Positions 7,289-15,597 of a stretch of 28,191 nucleotides of DNA are shown here, piece after piece. Source of the stretch: Deltaproteobacteria bacterium. Its GTDB lineage: Bacteria > Desulfobacterota > Syntrophia > Syntrophales > UBA2210. The DNA lies in NCBI GenBank assembly GCA_030603465.1, contig JAUVXT010000004.1, positions 1-28,191 of the forward strand. Direction: 5' to 3'. The notes beneath the pieces were generated by a model that did not search any database, was not told the DNA's origin, and saw nothing but the letters and a program-made list of their open reading frames with translations. Position 1 is the first letter of the stretch. Each line of letters begins with the position of its first letter. A program made the position numbers and the translations under genes.

Positions 7289-8050
7289 CTAGAAGACATC
7301 CTTTCGTCTTCGCAGCTCGGCAAATACTTCCACCGGCGATTTTCCATCCATATTGAGGGTGTTTCTGATATCAGCGGAGTGGACTCGTAAAAAGGGATTG
7401 GTCTCTTTTTCGAGACCTATCGTGGAAGGCATCGTTGTCTTTCCCTCCCGATAAAGCGATTCAACCTCTTTCAGACGGATCCGGACGGCATCATTGCCGG
7501 GGTCCATCAGGGCGGCAAACCGCAGATTTTCGAGAGTATATTCGTGGCCGCAGTACACCCGGGTTTGCGGAGGAAGTGATGCGAGCCGCATGAGTGAGCC
7601 ATACATGGTATCGGCGGAACAGCCCATCAGACGACCGCATCCAGAGGCAAAGAGCGTGTCCCCGGTAAAGATGATACGGGCAGAGGGAATATGGTAGGCA
7701 ATGGAACCGTGTGTATGCCCCGGCACAGGGAGAATCTGCAAACCGGGGATATATTCATCGAGTTCGGTGTCTTTCGCGGCAATTCTGTCTATGGCGGGAA
7801 TTCCTTGATCTGGTCCCACTACCAGGCAACCTGTCTTTTTTTTCAACTCCTCATTGCCGCCCGTGTGGTCCCAGTGATCGTGCGTATTGAGGACACAGGT
7901 ACACCGTAGGTTTCGCCCTTTGAGCAATTCGAGTACGGGAGCAGCCTCCGATGGATCGACGACAACGGCTTCGCTACCCTGTACAAAGAGATAGATATAA
8001 TTATCGCCCGTCAGGATTTGCTCTATTTCCCATTGTGAAGCATTATCCAT
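7289..8050 (-). CDS. gloB: Metallo-beta-lactamase-fold hydrolase, hydroxyacylglutathione hydrolase (glyoxalase II) type
   Basis: A 253-residue metallohydrolase. The metal-binding motif is THDHWDH (THxHxDH), followed by GHTHGS, TGDTLFASGCGRL and YCGHEYTLENLRF, then the C-terminal KETNPFLR segment that marks the HAGH_C domain. This order and length match glyoxalase II, which hydrolyses S-lactoylglutathione to lactate in methylglyoxal detoxification. In an anaerobe a different acyl-thiol could be the true substrate. The ATG at 8050 is preferred: an AGG lies nine bases upstream, while the in-frame TTG at 8059 has none at suitable distance. It is convergent with the enolase-like gene. Confidence 0.85.
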   Translation of the reverse strand: MDNASQWEIEQILTGDNYIYLFVQGSEAVVVDPSEAAPVLELLKGRNLRCTCVLNTHDHWDHTGGNEELKKKTGCLVVGPDQGIPAIDRIAAKDTELDEYIPGLQILPVPGHTHGSIAYHIPSARIIFTGDTLFASGCGRLMGCSADTMYGSLMRLASLPPQTRVYCGHEYTLENLRFAALMDPGNDAVRIRLKEVESLYREGKTTMPSTIGLEKETNPFLRVHSADIRNTLNMDGKSPVEVFAELRRRKDVF

Positions 8051-8142
8051 TACGATCAACCTGTTCTAAAAGGGAGCCGGGCAGCAAGATTAATTTATCA
8101 CAGTGATTTGTCTAATGTTAAGACCTGTCAGCCCTTTCGCCT

Positions 8143-8544
8143 TTATTCCATTATCTGTTCGTCTGTCTCGGATGCCTTTTCCTTTTTTATCTTCTTTTCT
8201 TTGCCCTTTTCAGGAGATTCTTTCGGCGCTTTTCCTTTGCTTTCTTTGCCTTTTCCGACCGCGTCCTTTGGCTTCTTCTCTTTTTTCTCTTTTTCTTTTT
8301 TCAAGACGGCAAGCCGTTTAGCTTTAATCTTCGCCAGTTCTTCCTTTTTCCTTTCTATCTCGGAGATAGCATTGTGTTTGGCGTTCGTCTCTCTTATTTT
8401 TGATTTAATCTTTTTGACGATGCCGTCTTTGGCAATCATTTCAGGGTCAAGCCCCTTTTCAGCCAGACATGAACGGCGTTTGTTCAGTTTCGTCTCAAAA
8501 TAGTCCTTTTGCCTTAATACTGTCTCTTTTTGTTTAGAACCCAT
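8143..8544 (-). CDS. Lys/Glu-rich coiled-coil protein, unknown function
   Basis: A 133-residue, strongly charged protein. The first half (MGSKQKETVLRQKDYFETKLNKRR...) looks like a structured helical segment. Residues about 50-133 are dominated by Lys and Glu with Pro/Gly-rich stretches, probably extended or disordered. There is no signal peptide or membrane helix. GGAG lies eight bases before the ATG. I recall similar short conserved proteins in Deltaproteobacteria but know no function. The ATG follows a 14-codon ORF by only two bases. Confidence 0.65.
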   Translation of the reverse strand: MGSKQKETVLRQKDYFETKLNKRRSCLAEKGLDPEMIAKDGIVKKIKSKIRETNAKHNAISEIERKKEELAKIKAKRLAVLKKEKEKKEKKPKDAVGKGKESKGKAPKESPEKGKEKKIKKEKASETDEQIME

Positions 8545-8546
8545 AC

Positions 8547-8591
8547 TTATTTCTCCATCTCTTTAGTTTCATCATTCCATACCACTCTCAT
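8547..8591 (-). CDS. Possible 14-residue leader ORF (MRVVWNDETKEMEK)
   Basis: The ATG at 8591 is preceded by AAGGATGGAG about six bases upstream, a good ribosome site. The ORF ends with TAA two bases before the ATG of the 133-residue gene, and it contains that gene's ribosome site (GATGGAGAAATAAGT). This spacing would allow translational coupling. It is too short to judge by composition. Confidence 0.35.
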   Translation of the reverse strand: MRVVWNDETKEMEK

Positions 8592-8706
8592 GACTGCTCC
8601 ATCCTTTTTGCCATATCATACATGCCCCGACACCTCAACTTATACATTCAGAAAAAACACAATAATACAGCGACTCACAAGGCCGGGAATAAGGGGTCAA
8701 GGCCCA

Positions 8707-11343
8707 TTATCCCATGAATCTGAACAGCCGGCGCCGCAGGGATTCGATGCGGTCTTTACTCTCTGTAAGGGAAAGTATCTTTGTATCCCTCTCCTTTTCC
8801 TTTCTCTTTTTCTTCTTCTCACCCTCATCCTTCCCGTAGGATACATTTATAACCTCCGCATCGGCGAGAAAACTGAGGGCGTTGCGGTAATTCGACTGCG
8901 AGAGGGCCTCCGCCCTCGATACTTCCCCCTTCTTGTACATCTTGATCCCCAGTTTATGAATCTTGCGGACGATATCCTTCTCCTGTCGTTCTCTGTTTTT
9001 CAGATAGGAGCATCCCCGGATCGTAATCCAGTAAGACTCGATATAATTGCTGATGAGGCTGGCAAAGGGCATCAGGTTTATTCTCCCCTTCCCCTTTACC
9101 TCTATCCATGCCCGTCCGTCGTTTTCGTGCCCCACTATCATGCCCTTGTCATGTATGTAGGTGAGAACCTCATTCACCTCTTCCACATCATCGATATTGT
9201 CGTCGAAGATAAATTCGTGCCAGAAGAGCCGCTTGAAAAAGCGGTAGTCCTCTATTATTCCCGACAGGGGAATCTCATCGCTGTCATTGGAAAGGATGGA
9301 CGTGGCGACGAAGGAAAGGGAAACGAGGAAATGCATTATATTGTTTTTATAGTATTCCAGTGTTAATCGTTTTCCCTCCTCTTCGATGGAGTATATGATC
9401 TCTTCGAATTCATCCTCTTCATCCGCCTCTATCCCCATTTTCGATATGAGACCGGAGGACTCAAAAAGATCAAGGGCGTTATTGAGGGTCTTTTTCCTGT
9501 TTGCCAGGGAGTAAGAGAATCGCACATTCCGGTGGTCAAGGTAGTCGTAAAACTCATCCAAAAGATGCATAAGATCACTGTGTGATATGCCCCGTTTATA
9601 GTGGCTGAGCAGTCCCGTTGCAATCAGAGAAAAGGGGGTAACAACAGATATCTTGTTGATCTTATCCGCAATATCATAGCCCATCTTTCTATAGAGGCTC
9701 CGCCTTTCATCGGTAGTCATGTCATTGATATACTTATCCTGAGAGTCAAGGTATGCCTTTAACATGATCGGTTCGCCTATGTTGAGGTAGACACTTCCGT
9801 ACCGCTTTTTCAGGATATTCCTGCTCTTGATCAGGGATGACGCCTTTTCTCTTACCTTTTTGCCTCCTTCCAGTTCCTTGAGATACGATTTTTCCTCTAT
9901 AACCCTGTCGTACCCTATGAAGACGGGAATGATTGCCAGATCATCATAATAACTCTCTCTGAAGGCCTGAATAACCATGGAGAGCAGACCGTATTTGGGC
10001 ATTACCATCTTTCCGGTCCGGCTCCTCCCGCCTTCGATGAAAAACTCCACAGGGAGACCCTCCTGCAAGAGTACTTTGATATATTTCGCAAAGACCTGGC
10101 CGTAGAGATAATTTCCCCGGAAGCTCCTGCGCAAAAAGAATGCCCCCGCTTTCCTGAAGATATAGCCGAAGGGCCAGAAGAGCATGTTGGTGCCGGCGGC
10201 TACAAAGGGCATCGGAATCTTATTGTGATAAAAGACATAGGAAAGGATGAGATAATCGATATGGCTTCGATGGCAGGGAATGACGACGAAGGGCACCTTT
10301 TTGGAAACCTCCCGTATCCTCGCCAGTCCCTCTCTGTCGATGACGATGCCGTCATAGATGTTGTTCCATAACCATCTAAGGAGCCTTTCCAGTATACTAA
10401 TATAGGCCTCCGCGTAGTCGGAGGCAATCTCATGGAGATATTTTTTTGCCTCCTTGACCACTTCCTTATAATCCTTTTTCTCGGAAAGGGCCGCGTTCTT
10501 CATGTCTTCAACAAGCCCGCCGTCCCTCAAGACCATGCTGATAATCTCTTCTCTCGATTTCAATATGGGTCCCACGATAGAGCGTTTCTCGCTGTCGATT
10601 CGCTCGATTAACTCTCTCCTCAAAAGGTATGACATGGAGTCGAGAGACTTTTCTTTGTGCTCGGCAATGAACTCGGCAAGATTGATCGCCTCCGATGAAA
10701 CGACAAAGGCCCTCTTTGAGAAACGAAAGAAGGTGATCAGCCTCCTCACCATTCCGGGATTCTCTTCCTCTCCGAAGAGAATATTAAGCCAGGACCTTTC
10801 CTTCATTTCCCTCTTTCGGCTGTAGGCTATAGTTTCGGGAACGACAAAGACGGGAACGTCGAGCTCACGTTGTGCCTTGATCAACTCCACCAGAGGGTCT
10901 TTTGAATATGTGCTCCCGATGAATTCGGAATCGCGGAGGTATACTATTGAGCTTTTTTTATCTTTCGTTATTCTCTTCAAATATTCCCTTTTATAGGGAT
11001 TGTGAAACAGGCGTGAGGGGATTCCTCGTAAGGCAACGAGAAAGGGTTGCCAGAGTATCATCCTGATACCGTGGCAGTAATCGGGTCTCACCAGGCCATG
11101 CCTCTTGCAGATGTTCCAGATGATCAGGGAGTTGAGCTGGCTCTTGTTTTTCAGGGCATAGATCACTACTCCCCTTTGGGGAAGCTCTCGGACCAGCTCC
11201 ACGTACTCCTCGTCTATCTTTACCCTGGACAGGATCTTACCGAATAGCCCGAAGAGGGAATAATTTCCCTGCTCGTAGAGCGAACCCGAATAATATTCCC
11301 CGATCTTTGCGCCCAGTGATTCTATCTTTGAATTGATGAACAT
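8707..11343 (-). CDS. plsB: Glycerol-3-phosphate 1-O-acyltransferase (PlsB family)
   Basis: An 878-residue membrane-associated acyltransferase that places the first acyl chain on glycerol-3-phosphate in phospholipid synthesis. Acyltransferase block I is PCHRSHIDYL (catalytic H358-x4-D363), followed by GAFFLRRSFRGN and the FIEGGRSRTGK block near residue 435, then AIIPVFIGYDR. E. coli PlsB is about 807 residues; the extra length is in the N- and C-terminal regions. The C-terminus is rich in Lys/Glu. The ATG start has only a weak, distant GGGG ribosome site. It follows ptsI by 85 bases and may be read through from the PTS promoter. Confidence 0.87.
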   Translation of the reverse strand: MFINSKIESLGAKIGEYYSGSLYEQGNYSLFGLFGKILSRVKIDEEYVELVRELPQRGVVIYALKNKSQLNSLIIWNICKRHGLVRPDYCHGIRMILWQPFLVALRGIPSRLFHNPYKREYLKRITKDKKSSIVYLRDSEFIGSTYSKDPLVELIKAQRELDVPVFVVPETIAYSRKREMKERSWLNILFGEEENPGMVRRLITFFRFSKRAFVVSSEAINLAEFIAEHKEKSLDSMSYLLRRELIERIDSEKRSIVGPILKSREEIISMVLRDGGLVEDMKNAALSEKKDYKEVVKEAKKYLHEIASDYAEAYISILERLLRWLWNNIYDGIVIDREGLARIREVSKKVPFVVIPCHRSHIDYLILSYVFYHNKIPMPFVAAGTNMLFWPFGYIFRKAGAFFLRRSFRGNYLYGQVFAKYIKVLLQEGLPVEFFIEGGRSRTGKMVMPKYGLLSMVIQAFRESYYDDLAIIPVFIGYDRVIEEKSYLKELEGGKKVREKASSLIKSRNILKKRYGSVYLNIGEPIMLKAYLDSQDKYINDMTTDERRSLYRKMGYDIADKINKISVVTPFSLIATGLLSHYKRGISHSDLMHLLDEFYDYLDHRNVRFSYSLANRKKTLNNALDLFESSGLISKMGIEADEEDEFEEIIYSIEEEGKRLTLEYYKNNIMHFLVSLSFVATSILSNDSDEIPLSGIIEDYRFFKRLFWHEFIFDDNIDDVEEVNEVLTYIHDKGMIVGHENDGRAWIEVKGKGRINLMPFASLISNYIESYWITIRGCSYLKNRERQEKDIVRKIHKLGIKMYKKGEVSRAEALSQSNYRNALSFLADAEVINVSYGKDEGEKKKKRKEKERDTKILSLTESKDRIESLRRRLFRFMG

Positions 11344-11428
11344 AATATTGAAATTGCCGACCCCTTCCCCGCAACGTCTCTCTGGCCGGTGCCGGGAGTC
11401 TGTTTAAAATTTGAAGTGTTTCCCGCTA

Positions 11429-13207
11429 TTAATCATTGTTTGTTTGAAGATACTCGGGAAATCTCTGCATCATATAGGTCCCCACATATTCTTCGATATC
11501 GGAGGCCATCGAAAAGGTCATAACCTTTTGCAATAGTTTTTTGGATTCCTCAAGTGTGGATCCCCGTATAATCCTTTTTATACGAGGTATGGCCAGAGGG
11601 GTCATGCTCAACCCGTCAAGTTCAAAACCGACAAGAATCATCGTGCAGAGAGGATCACCGGCCATTTCACCACACATAGTCACCTTTATCCCCGCATTAT
11701 GCCCGGCATCGACAACGTGCTTGATGAATTTCAATATTGCCGGGTGGAGGGGCCTGTATAGATAGGACACCTTCTCATTAACCCTGTCAATTGCCAGGGC
11801 ATACTGAATCAAATCATTCGTCCCGATACTGAAAAAATCCACTTCCCGGGCAAGACTATCCGCTATCATAACGGCGGAAGGGACCTCTATCATGATCCCA
11901 ATATCTATTTTATTATTTATGGGAACCCCCTCGGACAGAAGTTCTTCCTTCACTTCTTCAACTATCTTTCTGGCATCCCTCAGTTCCTCTACCCCCGATA
12001 TCATCGGGAACATAATCCCCGTATTACCATAGACGCTGGCACGTAAAATAGCCCGTAACTGTACCCTGAACAACTCCACTTCTTGAAGACAGAGTCTGAT
12101 CGCCCTCAGCCCCATTGCCGGGTTTATTTCCTCAGCCATTCTGGGATCCGACATGAATTTGTCTCCGCCGAAGTCAAAGGTCCTTATCGTGGCCCATTCA
12201 ATTCCTTCCCCTTTCACCACTCTGCTATAATTGGAAAAATGCTCCTCTTCTGTGGGGAGCCGTTCTTTATTGACATAAATAAACTCGGTCCTGTAGAGTC
12301 CCACACCATTCGCCCCGTGGGCAACAGCGGAAGGAATCTCTTCGATAAACTCTATGTTTGCCCCTATATTAATAGAAAATTTATCCTTTGTAATGGCCGG
12401 AAGATCTGCATCTTTCAAGAGGTCTTCCTCCATTGCCAGATAGTGCTTCTTTTTGTTTTCATACCTCTTCAAGATATCGGGAGAGGGATTAACAATCACC
12501 ACACCCGAAATGCCATCGACAATGATCGTGTCGTTGGTGCCGATTTCAGAGGTTATACTTTCCAGGCCGACAACGGCCGGAATCTCTATAGATTTTGCGA
12601 TGATGGCTGTATGGGATGTCTTGCCGCCCATGTCGATAGCGAAGCCCAAAATCTTCTCCTCCGACATCTGAGCCGTATCGGCGGGTGAGAGATCTTTGGC
12701 AATAATTATTACCTCTTCGTCAATATCTGAAATCTTTTCATGTTTCTTACCCGAAAGGTTCCTCAATATCCTATGGGCAACATCCTCCACATCCTTGATA
12801 CGCCCCCTCAGATATTCGTCAGCCATCTTCTCAAATATCTCTCTATACCCGTCAATGGCCTTACTGAGGGCCCACTCGGCATTGATATTCCTATCTCTTA
12901 TGCTCTTTACCGTTTTCTGGATAAACATTTTATCCCTGAGCAGCATGACATGAATATCAATAAACATCGGGCCTATTCCTTCCAGATCCTTAAGCTTCTC
13001 CTTTATGTCTGAAAGTTCCTTCTCCGAATCTCGCAGGGCCTTCTGGAACCTTTTCACCTCTTCAGAAACGAGCGCCTCATTGCTCAACACGTACTGTGGC
13101 ACACGAATCTCCTGACGGCTCAGCACGTAGGCCTTCCCGCTAACTATTCCGGGAGAGACACCGATGCCTTTCAGCACAACCGTTTCTCTTAATTCATCCG
13201 CGCTCAA
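11429..13207 (-). CDS. ptsI: Phosphoenolpyruvate-protein phosphotransferase (PTS enzyme I)
   Basis: A 592-residue enzyme I, which takes phosphate from PEP to its own histidine and passes it to HPr in the cytoplasm. The phospho-histidine motif is GGKTSHTAIIA (H199). The PEP-binding barrel shows GLYRTEFIYVN, RTFDFGGDK, FFSIGTNDLIQY and the catalytic-Cys segment VTMCGEMAGDP. The length is normal (about 570-600). The best start is TTG at 13207: GGGGAG lies seven bases upstream, and the next residues lead straight into the usual LKGIGVSPGIVSG opening. A TTG at 13222 is also in frame. The start lies one base after the HPr stop, so the two are coupled. Confidence 0.92.
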   Translation of the reverse strand: MSADELRETVVLKGIGVSPGIVSGKAYVLSRQEIRVPQYVLSNEALVSEEVKRFQKALRDSEKELSDIKEKLKDLEGIGPMFIDIHVMLLRDKMFIQKTVKSIRDRNINAEWALSKAIDGYREIFEKMADEYLRGRIKDVEDVAHRILRNLSGKKHEKISDIDEEVIIIAKDLSPADTAQMSEEKILGFAIDMGGKTSHTAIIAKSIEIPAVVGLESITSEIGTNDTIIVDGISGVVIVNPSPDILKRYENKKKHYLAMEEDLLKDADLPAITKDKFSINIGANIEFIEEIPSAVAHGANGVGLYRTEFIYVNKERLPTEEEHFSNYSRVVKGEGIEWATIRTFDFGGDKFMSDPRMAEEINPAMGLRAIRLCLQEVELFRVQLRAILRASVYGNTGIMFPMISGVEELRDARKIVEEVKEELLSEGVPINNKIDIGIMIEVPSAVMIADSLAREVDFFSIGTNDLIQYALAIDRVNEKVSYLYRPLHPAILKFIKHVVDAGHNAGIKVTMCGEMAGDPLCTMILVGFELDGLSMTPLAIPRIKRIIRGSTLEESKKLLQKVMTFSMASDIEEYVGTYMMQRFPEYLQTNND

Positions 13208-13208
13208 T

Positions 13209-13478
13209 CTACATCTCCCCAAACTTGTTTTCTATTAGTCCCTGAAGCTCACCGAGGGCCTCTTCGGCATCGATACCCTCGGCCTCGATCGTCAGACTGC
13301 TTCCCTTTGGACATGCCAGGGTCAGTATATCCAGTATACTGCTTCCGTCTGCCTTTATACCATCTTTTTCAACAAGTATCCGTGACTTATATCTGTCCGA
13401 TACCTTTACCATCTTTGCGGCGGCCCTGGCATGCAGTCCCAGCTCATTTTTCAGGATAACCTTTTTAAATATCTTCAT
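13209..13478 (-). CDS. ptsH: Phosphocarrier protein HPr
   Basis: An 89-residue HPr with the active histidine in NELGLHARAAAKM (H16, equivalent to His15). The regulatory-serine region DGSSILDIL aligns Ser47 with Ser46 of Gram-positive HPr, so HprK phosphorylation is possible, though no hprK is in this window. HPr carries phosphate from enzyme I to sugar-specific or regulatory EII proteins. The ATG lies one base after the stop of the IID gene and there is no strong ribosome site of its own, so translation is probably coupled. Confidence 0.92.
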   Translation of the reverse strand: MKIFKKVILKNELGLHARAAAKMVKVSDRYKSRILVEKDGIKADGSSILDILTLACPKGSSLTIEAEGIDAEEALGELQGLIENKFGEM

Positions 13479-13479
13479 C

Positions 13480-14214
13480 TTATATAGCTATTAACAAAAA
13501 TACAACCGATGACCCGTAAAGTATTGTAAGGGGGGATACCCCTTTCCCTATCGCCCAGGAACAAACAATTATTGCAACAAGCACCGGTAAGCTACCGAAA
13601 AAGCCAAGATCCTCTACTCCCGGAACGGGCCGAACAGCGAGAATGACAGTTGTCAGAAGAGAAAGAAGGAATACGGAAACCCATCTTATTTTTCTGGATA
13701 TATTCGGCATATTAATGGTCTTCAAAAAATCGATTGCGCCTCGGCCATCTCTATATCCTTCAACAAAGCCCTTTAATCGCACCCATATATGTACGGAATT
13801 ATATATCATAATGGAAACCAGCGGAGCCAGTATCAGCCCCTTTATCGCTATGATGACCCCCACAATAAGGGACAGGGGTTTTAAGGCGCCCCAGAAAAAG
13901 GGGTCTCCCATGGCGGCATATGGCGACATGAGATTCTTTTTCAGTTTAACCGCCTCTGGACAGTCACCCCCCTTGCAGTTCTCTTCCAATTTTACTACAG
14001 AACCTATTATAGGTCCCGCCATATAGGGATGCGAATTAAAAAACTGGATATGCCTTTCCAATATCTGGGCAGCCCCTTTCCTGTCTCCTCCCAGTCTTTT
14101 GACCAGAGGGATCAGGGAATATGCAAACCCTATATTCTGCATATGCGAAAAATTAAATGAAGACCCTATGGAAAGGGACCTAAAGAAGATCTTTACCAGG
14201 TCAATTGTCCGCAT
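13480..14214 (-). CDS. PTS mannose/fructose/sorbose family IID component
   Basis: A 244-residue membrane protein of the EIID-Man family: FFRSLSIGSSFNFSHMQNIGFAYSLIP at the start, then FFNSHPYMAGPIIG, MGDPFFWGALKPL and three or four hydrophobic segments from about residue 120 to the end. IID normally forms the sugar channel with IIC. Neither IIC nor IIA or IIB is in the window. The ATG at 14214 has GGAG nine bases upstream. An in-frame GTG at 14262 lies upstream of the inferred transcription start and is rejected. It is the first gene of a IID-HPr-EI unit. Confidence 0.85.
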   Translation of the reverse strand: MRTIDLVKIFFRSLSIGSSFNFSHMQNIGFAYSLIPLVKRLGGDRKGAAQILERHIQFFNSHPYMAGPIIGSVVKLEENCKGGDCPEAVKLKKNLMSPYAAMGDPFFWGALKPLSLIVGVIIAIKGLILAPLVSIMIYNSVHIWVRLKGFVEGYRDGRGAIDFLKTINMPNISRKIRWVSVFLLSLLTTVILAVRPVPGVEDLGFFGSLPVLVAIIVCSWAIGKGVSPLTILYGSSVVFLLIAI

Positions 14215-14252
14215 TACGGTAGACTCCTTATACTTTTCACTAAAATCCAATG

Positions 14253-14281
14253 TTTTTAACACGATAACTATATTAAGTCAA
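14253..14281 (-). promoter_or_regulatory. Promoter of the IID-ptsH-ptsI unit
   Basis: On the minus strand TTGACT (14281-14276), a 17-base spacer, then TAAAAA (14258-14253). This puts the start of transcription near 14246, about 30 bases before the IID ATG at 14214, with GGAG in between. Confidence 0.6.
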
Positions 14282-14372
14282 TTCTTATAGAGGCTATGAA
14301 CAGCATTAGCTTACTTTTTTGTTGACAGGGAAATCAATTTTTGTTAGTAAGCGCCAGTCTCAAGGGAAGGCA

Positions 14373-14427
14373 GCAACATATGGGTTGCGTATAATCATCA
14401 TATAGATGAGGGCAACCCGTTTTTTTT
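14373..14427 (+). promoter_or_regulatory. Leader terminator with competing hairpin, upstream of the PxxKW gene
   Basis: GGGTTGC (14382-14388) pairs with GCAACCC (14412-14418), followed by G and eight T, a strong intrinsic terminator. Just upstream, GCAAC (14373-14377) can pair instead with GTTGC (14384-14388), which would break the terminator stem. A possible promoter (TTGACA at 14322-14327, with a poor -10 near 14345) lies ahead. The terminator ends about 25 bases before the ribosome site of the PxxKW gene. This is the layout of a transcription attenuator, but no known riboswitch class was recognised. Confidence 0.5.
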
Positions 14428-14467
14428 ATAAATTAACAAATAAAACATGAAAGGGGGAATGATAGCC

Positions 14468-14749
14468 ATGGTTTGTCAAACGATTAAAGAAGGAAGTGAA
14501 TGTGTCTTTATGACCAAAAAGGGATGTGGATTTAATGGCGGGTCCTGCCATAACGTGATCGATGAGTGCGGAGAGTGCACAAAGATCATAGAAAGTCCCA
14601 CTGGAAAGTACTGTATGCTCTACCCTGATCCGGCCAGCAAATGGTCTTTCGGAGGGTGTCCTTCAGCAACACACAGTAAATCTGTCAAGGAAGAAAAGAC
14701 ACAGAAAATCAATCCGCTGAAGGCGTCGAAAAGAGGGAATAAGAAATAG
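14468..14749 (+). CDS. PxxKW-family cysteine-rich protein
   Basis: A 93-residue soluble protein. Eight Cys residues lie in the first 65 positions (MVCQTI, SECVF, KGCGF, GSCHN, DECGECTKI, YCMLYP and GGCPS). The name-giving PxxKW motif is PASKW. The C-terminal 25 residues are Lys-rich and probably flexible. The Cys pattern suggests metal or iron-sulfur binding. The family is found in Deltaproteobacteria, and no biochemical role is known to me. The ATG at 14468 is chosen because GGGGGA lies nine bases upstream; the ATG codons at 14447 and 14459 precede or crowd that site. Confidence 0.8.
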   Translation: MVCQTIKEGSECVFMTKKGCGFNGGSCHNVIDECGECTKIIESPTGKYCMLYPDPASKWSFGGCPSATHSKSVKEEKTQKINPLKASKRGNKK

Positions 14750-14821
14750 AATTTCACGGCTTCTTATAAGAATCTATAAAAAAGGGCCGGTAACGTGAAA
14801 ATAACCGGCCCTTGAAATTCT
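14748..14821 (-). terminator. Terminator of the translation operon, nested in a larger stem
   Basis: The core hairpin is GGGCCGGT (14784-14791) with ACCGGCCC (14804-14811). On the minus strand it is followed by six T (14783-14778), a strong terminator for the thrS-to-merR operon. A second pairing, AGAATTTCA (14748-14756) with TGAAATTCT (14813-14821), encloses the whole core. The exact palindrome TTCTTATAAGAA lies at 14761-14772. On the plus strand the T-run is poor, but the structure may also end the PxxKW transcript. Confidence 0.8.
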
Positions 14822-14881
14822 AATCTAGAATAGCTTCCAACTGTGAGCTGTAAAGCTTATATCCTGACCATTAACAAAACT

Positions 14882-14930
14882 TGAAGCCCCCCGCAACAAG
14901 TTGCGGGGAATGCGCTCGCTATTCAGTTCA
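14882..14930. repeat. Palindromic intergenic repeat, copy 1 (short form)
   Basis: The element reads TTGAAGC, then a 9-bp perfect stem CCCCGCAAC-AA-GTTGCGGGG (14889-14908), then AATGCGCTCGCTATTCAGTTCA. The same beginning, stem-loop and end occur in the longer copy at 22419-22534. The last bases form the stop codon of the merR-type gene. Between the two copies one stem pair changes from A-T to G-C, which keeps the pairing. Confidence 0.75.
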
Positions 14931-15263
14931 TCCAAGAATCTTCCTTATCTCTTGAAGGCCCTTCTTGATTTCTACCAGTCTGCTGTAATTTTCATCCCGC
15001 TGACCGGAAGTTTCCCGTTTCATTTGGGCCAGCCGTTTTTTGGCCCCCGCTATGGTAAACATTTCTTTATACAGGAGGTCCCTGATGGTTAGCAATTCGT
15101 CTACATCCTTTTCCCTGTAAAGACGCTGATCAGACCTCGTGCGAACCGGTTTTACCGTTTTAAACTCGGACTCCCAGTACCTCACGACATAGGGTTCTAC
15201 CCCGAGTATCTTGCTAACCTCTCCGATACGAAAATAGCTCTTGTCGGGAATGGTGTCACTCAT
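14928..15263 (-). CDS. MerR-family transcriptional regulator
   Basis: A 111-residue protein with the MerR winged helix at the N-terminus (YFRIGEVSKILGVEPYVVRYWESEF, then the wing with RLYREKDV) and a helical C-terminus (TIAGAKKRLAQMK) for dimerisation. There is no effector domain and no Cys metal site. A short MerR gene after ihfA at the end of a pheST operon is a common arrangement in Deltaproteobacteria. Its target is unknown. It starts 32 bases after ihfA and is the last gene before the operon terminator. Its stop codon lies in an intergenic repeat. Confidence 0.85.
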   Translation of the reverse strand: MSDTIPDKSYFRIGEVSKILGVEPYVVRYWESEFKTVKPVRTRSDQRLYREKDVDELLTIRDLLYKEMFTIAGAKKRLAQMKRETSGQRDENYSRLVEIKKGLQEIRKILG

Positions 15264-15295
15264 GAGTCAGACTCTGCCCCCGGCTTGTTTGAGGG

Positions 15296-15574
15296 TCATT
15301 CTTCGTTAAGTGTTCTCCTCAGAACCTGGCTCGGCCTGAAGGTCAAAACCTTCCTTGAAGAGATCTCTATCTCTTCGCCAGTCTGAGGATTCCTCCCTTT
15401 TCGGGCCTTTTTTTCTTTTACAGCAAAATTCCCGAATCCTGAAATCTTTATTTTTTCACTGCGGGTCAGATTTTCCTTCATGATATCAAAGACCGATTCC
15501 ACGATCTCCGCGGAATCCTTTTTTGAAAAACCAAGCTTGTCATGAACATTTTGTATGATATCTGCCTTGGTCAT
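15296..15574 (-). CDS. ihfA: Integration host factor subunit alpha
   Basis: A 92-residue HU/IHF-family DNA-bending protein. It opens MTKADIIQNVHDKLGFSKKD and has the family signature GFGNFAVKEKKARKGRNPQTG around residues 45-66, with the DNA-intercalating Pro in RNPQTG. IHF alpha pairs with IHF beta (not in the window) to bend DNA at specific sites. The position right after pheT is the same as in E. coli and supports alpha over HU. It starts 23 bases after the pheT stop. Confidence 0.9.
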   Translation of the reverse strand: MTKADIIQNVHDKLGFSKKDSAEIVESVFDIMKENLTRSEKIKISGFGNFAVKEKKARKGRNPQTGEEIEISSRKVLTFRPSQVLRRTLNEE

Positions 15575-15597
15575 CTTACCCCTCCTCTATAATGATT

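Noticed and set aside
8530..9366. 278-codon open frame on the plus strand
   Set aside because: Most of it is antisense to the plsB 3' end and it has no ribosome site or recognisable domain.
12083..12688. 201-codon open frame on the plus strand
   Set aside because: It is antisense to ptsI, whose active-site motifs are intact.
14215..14262. N-terminal extension of the PTS IID gene from GTG 14262
   Set aside because: The inferred promoter puts transcription start near 14246, downstream of that GTG, and the ATG at 14214 has a good ribosome site.
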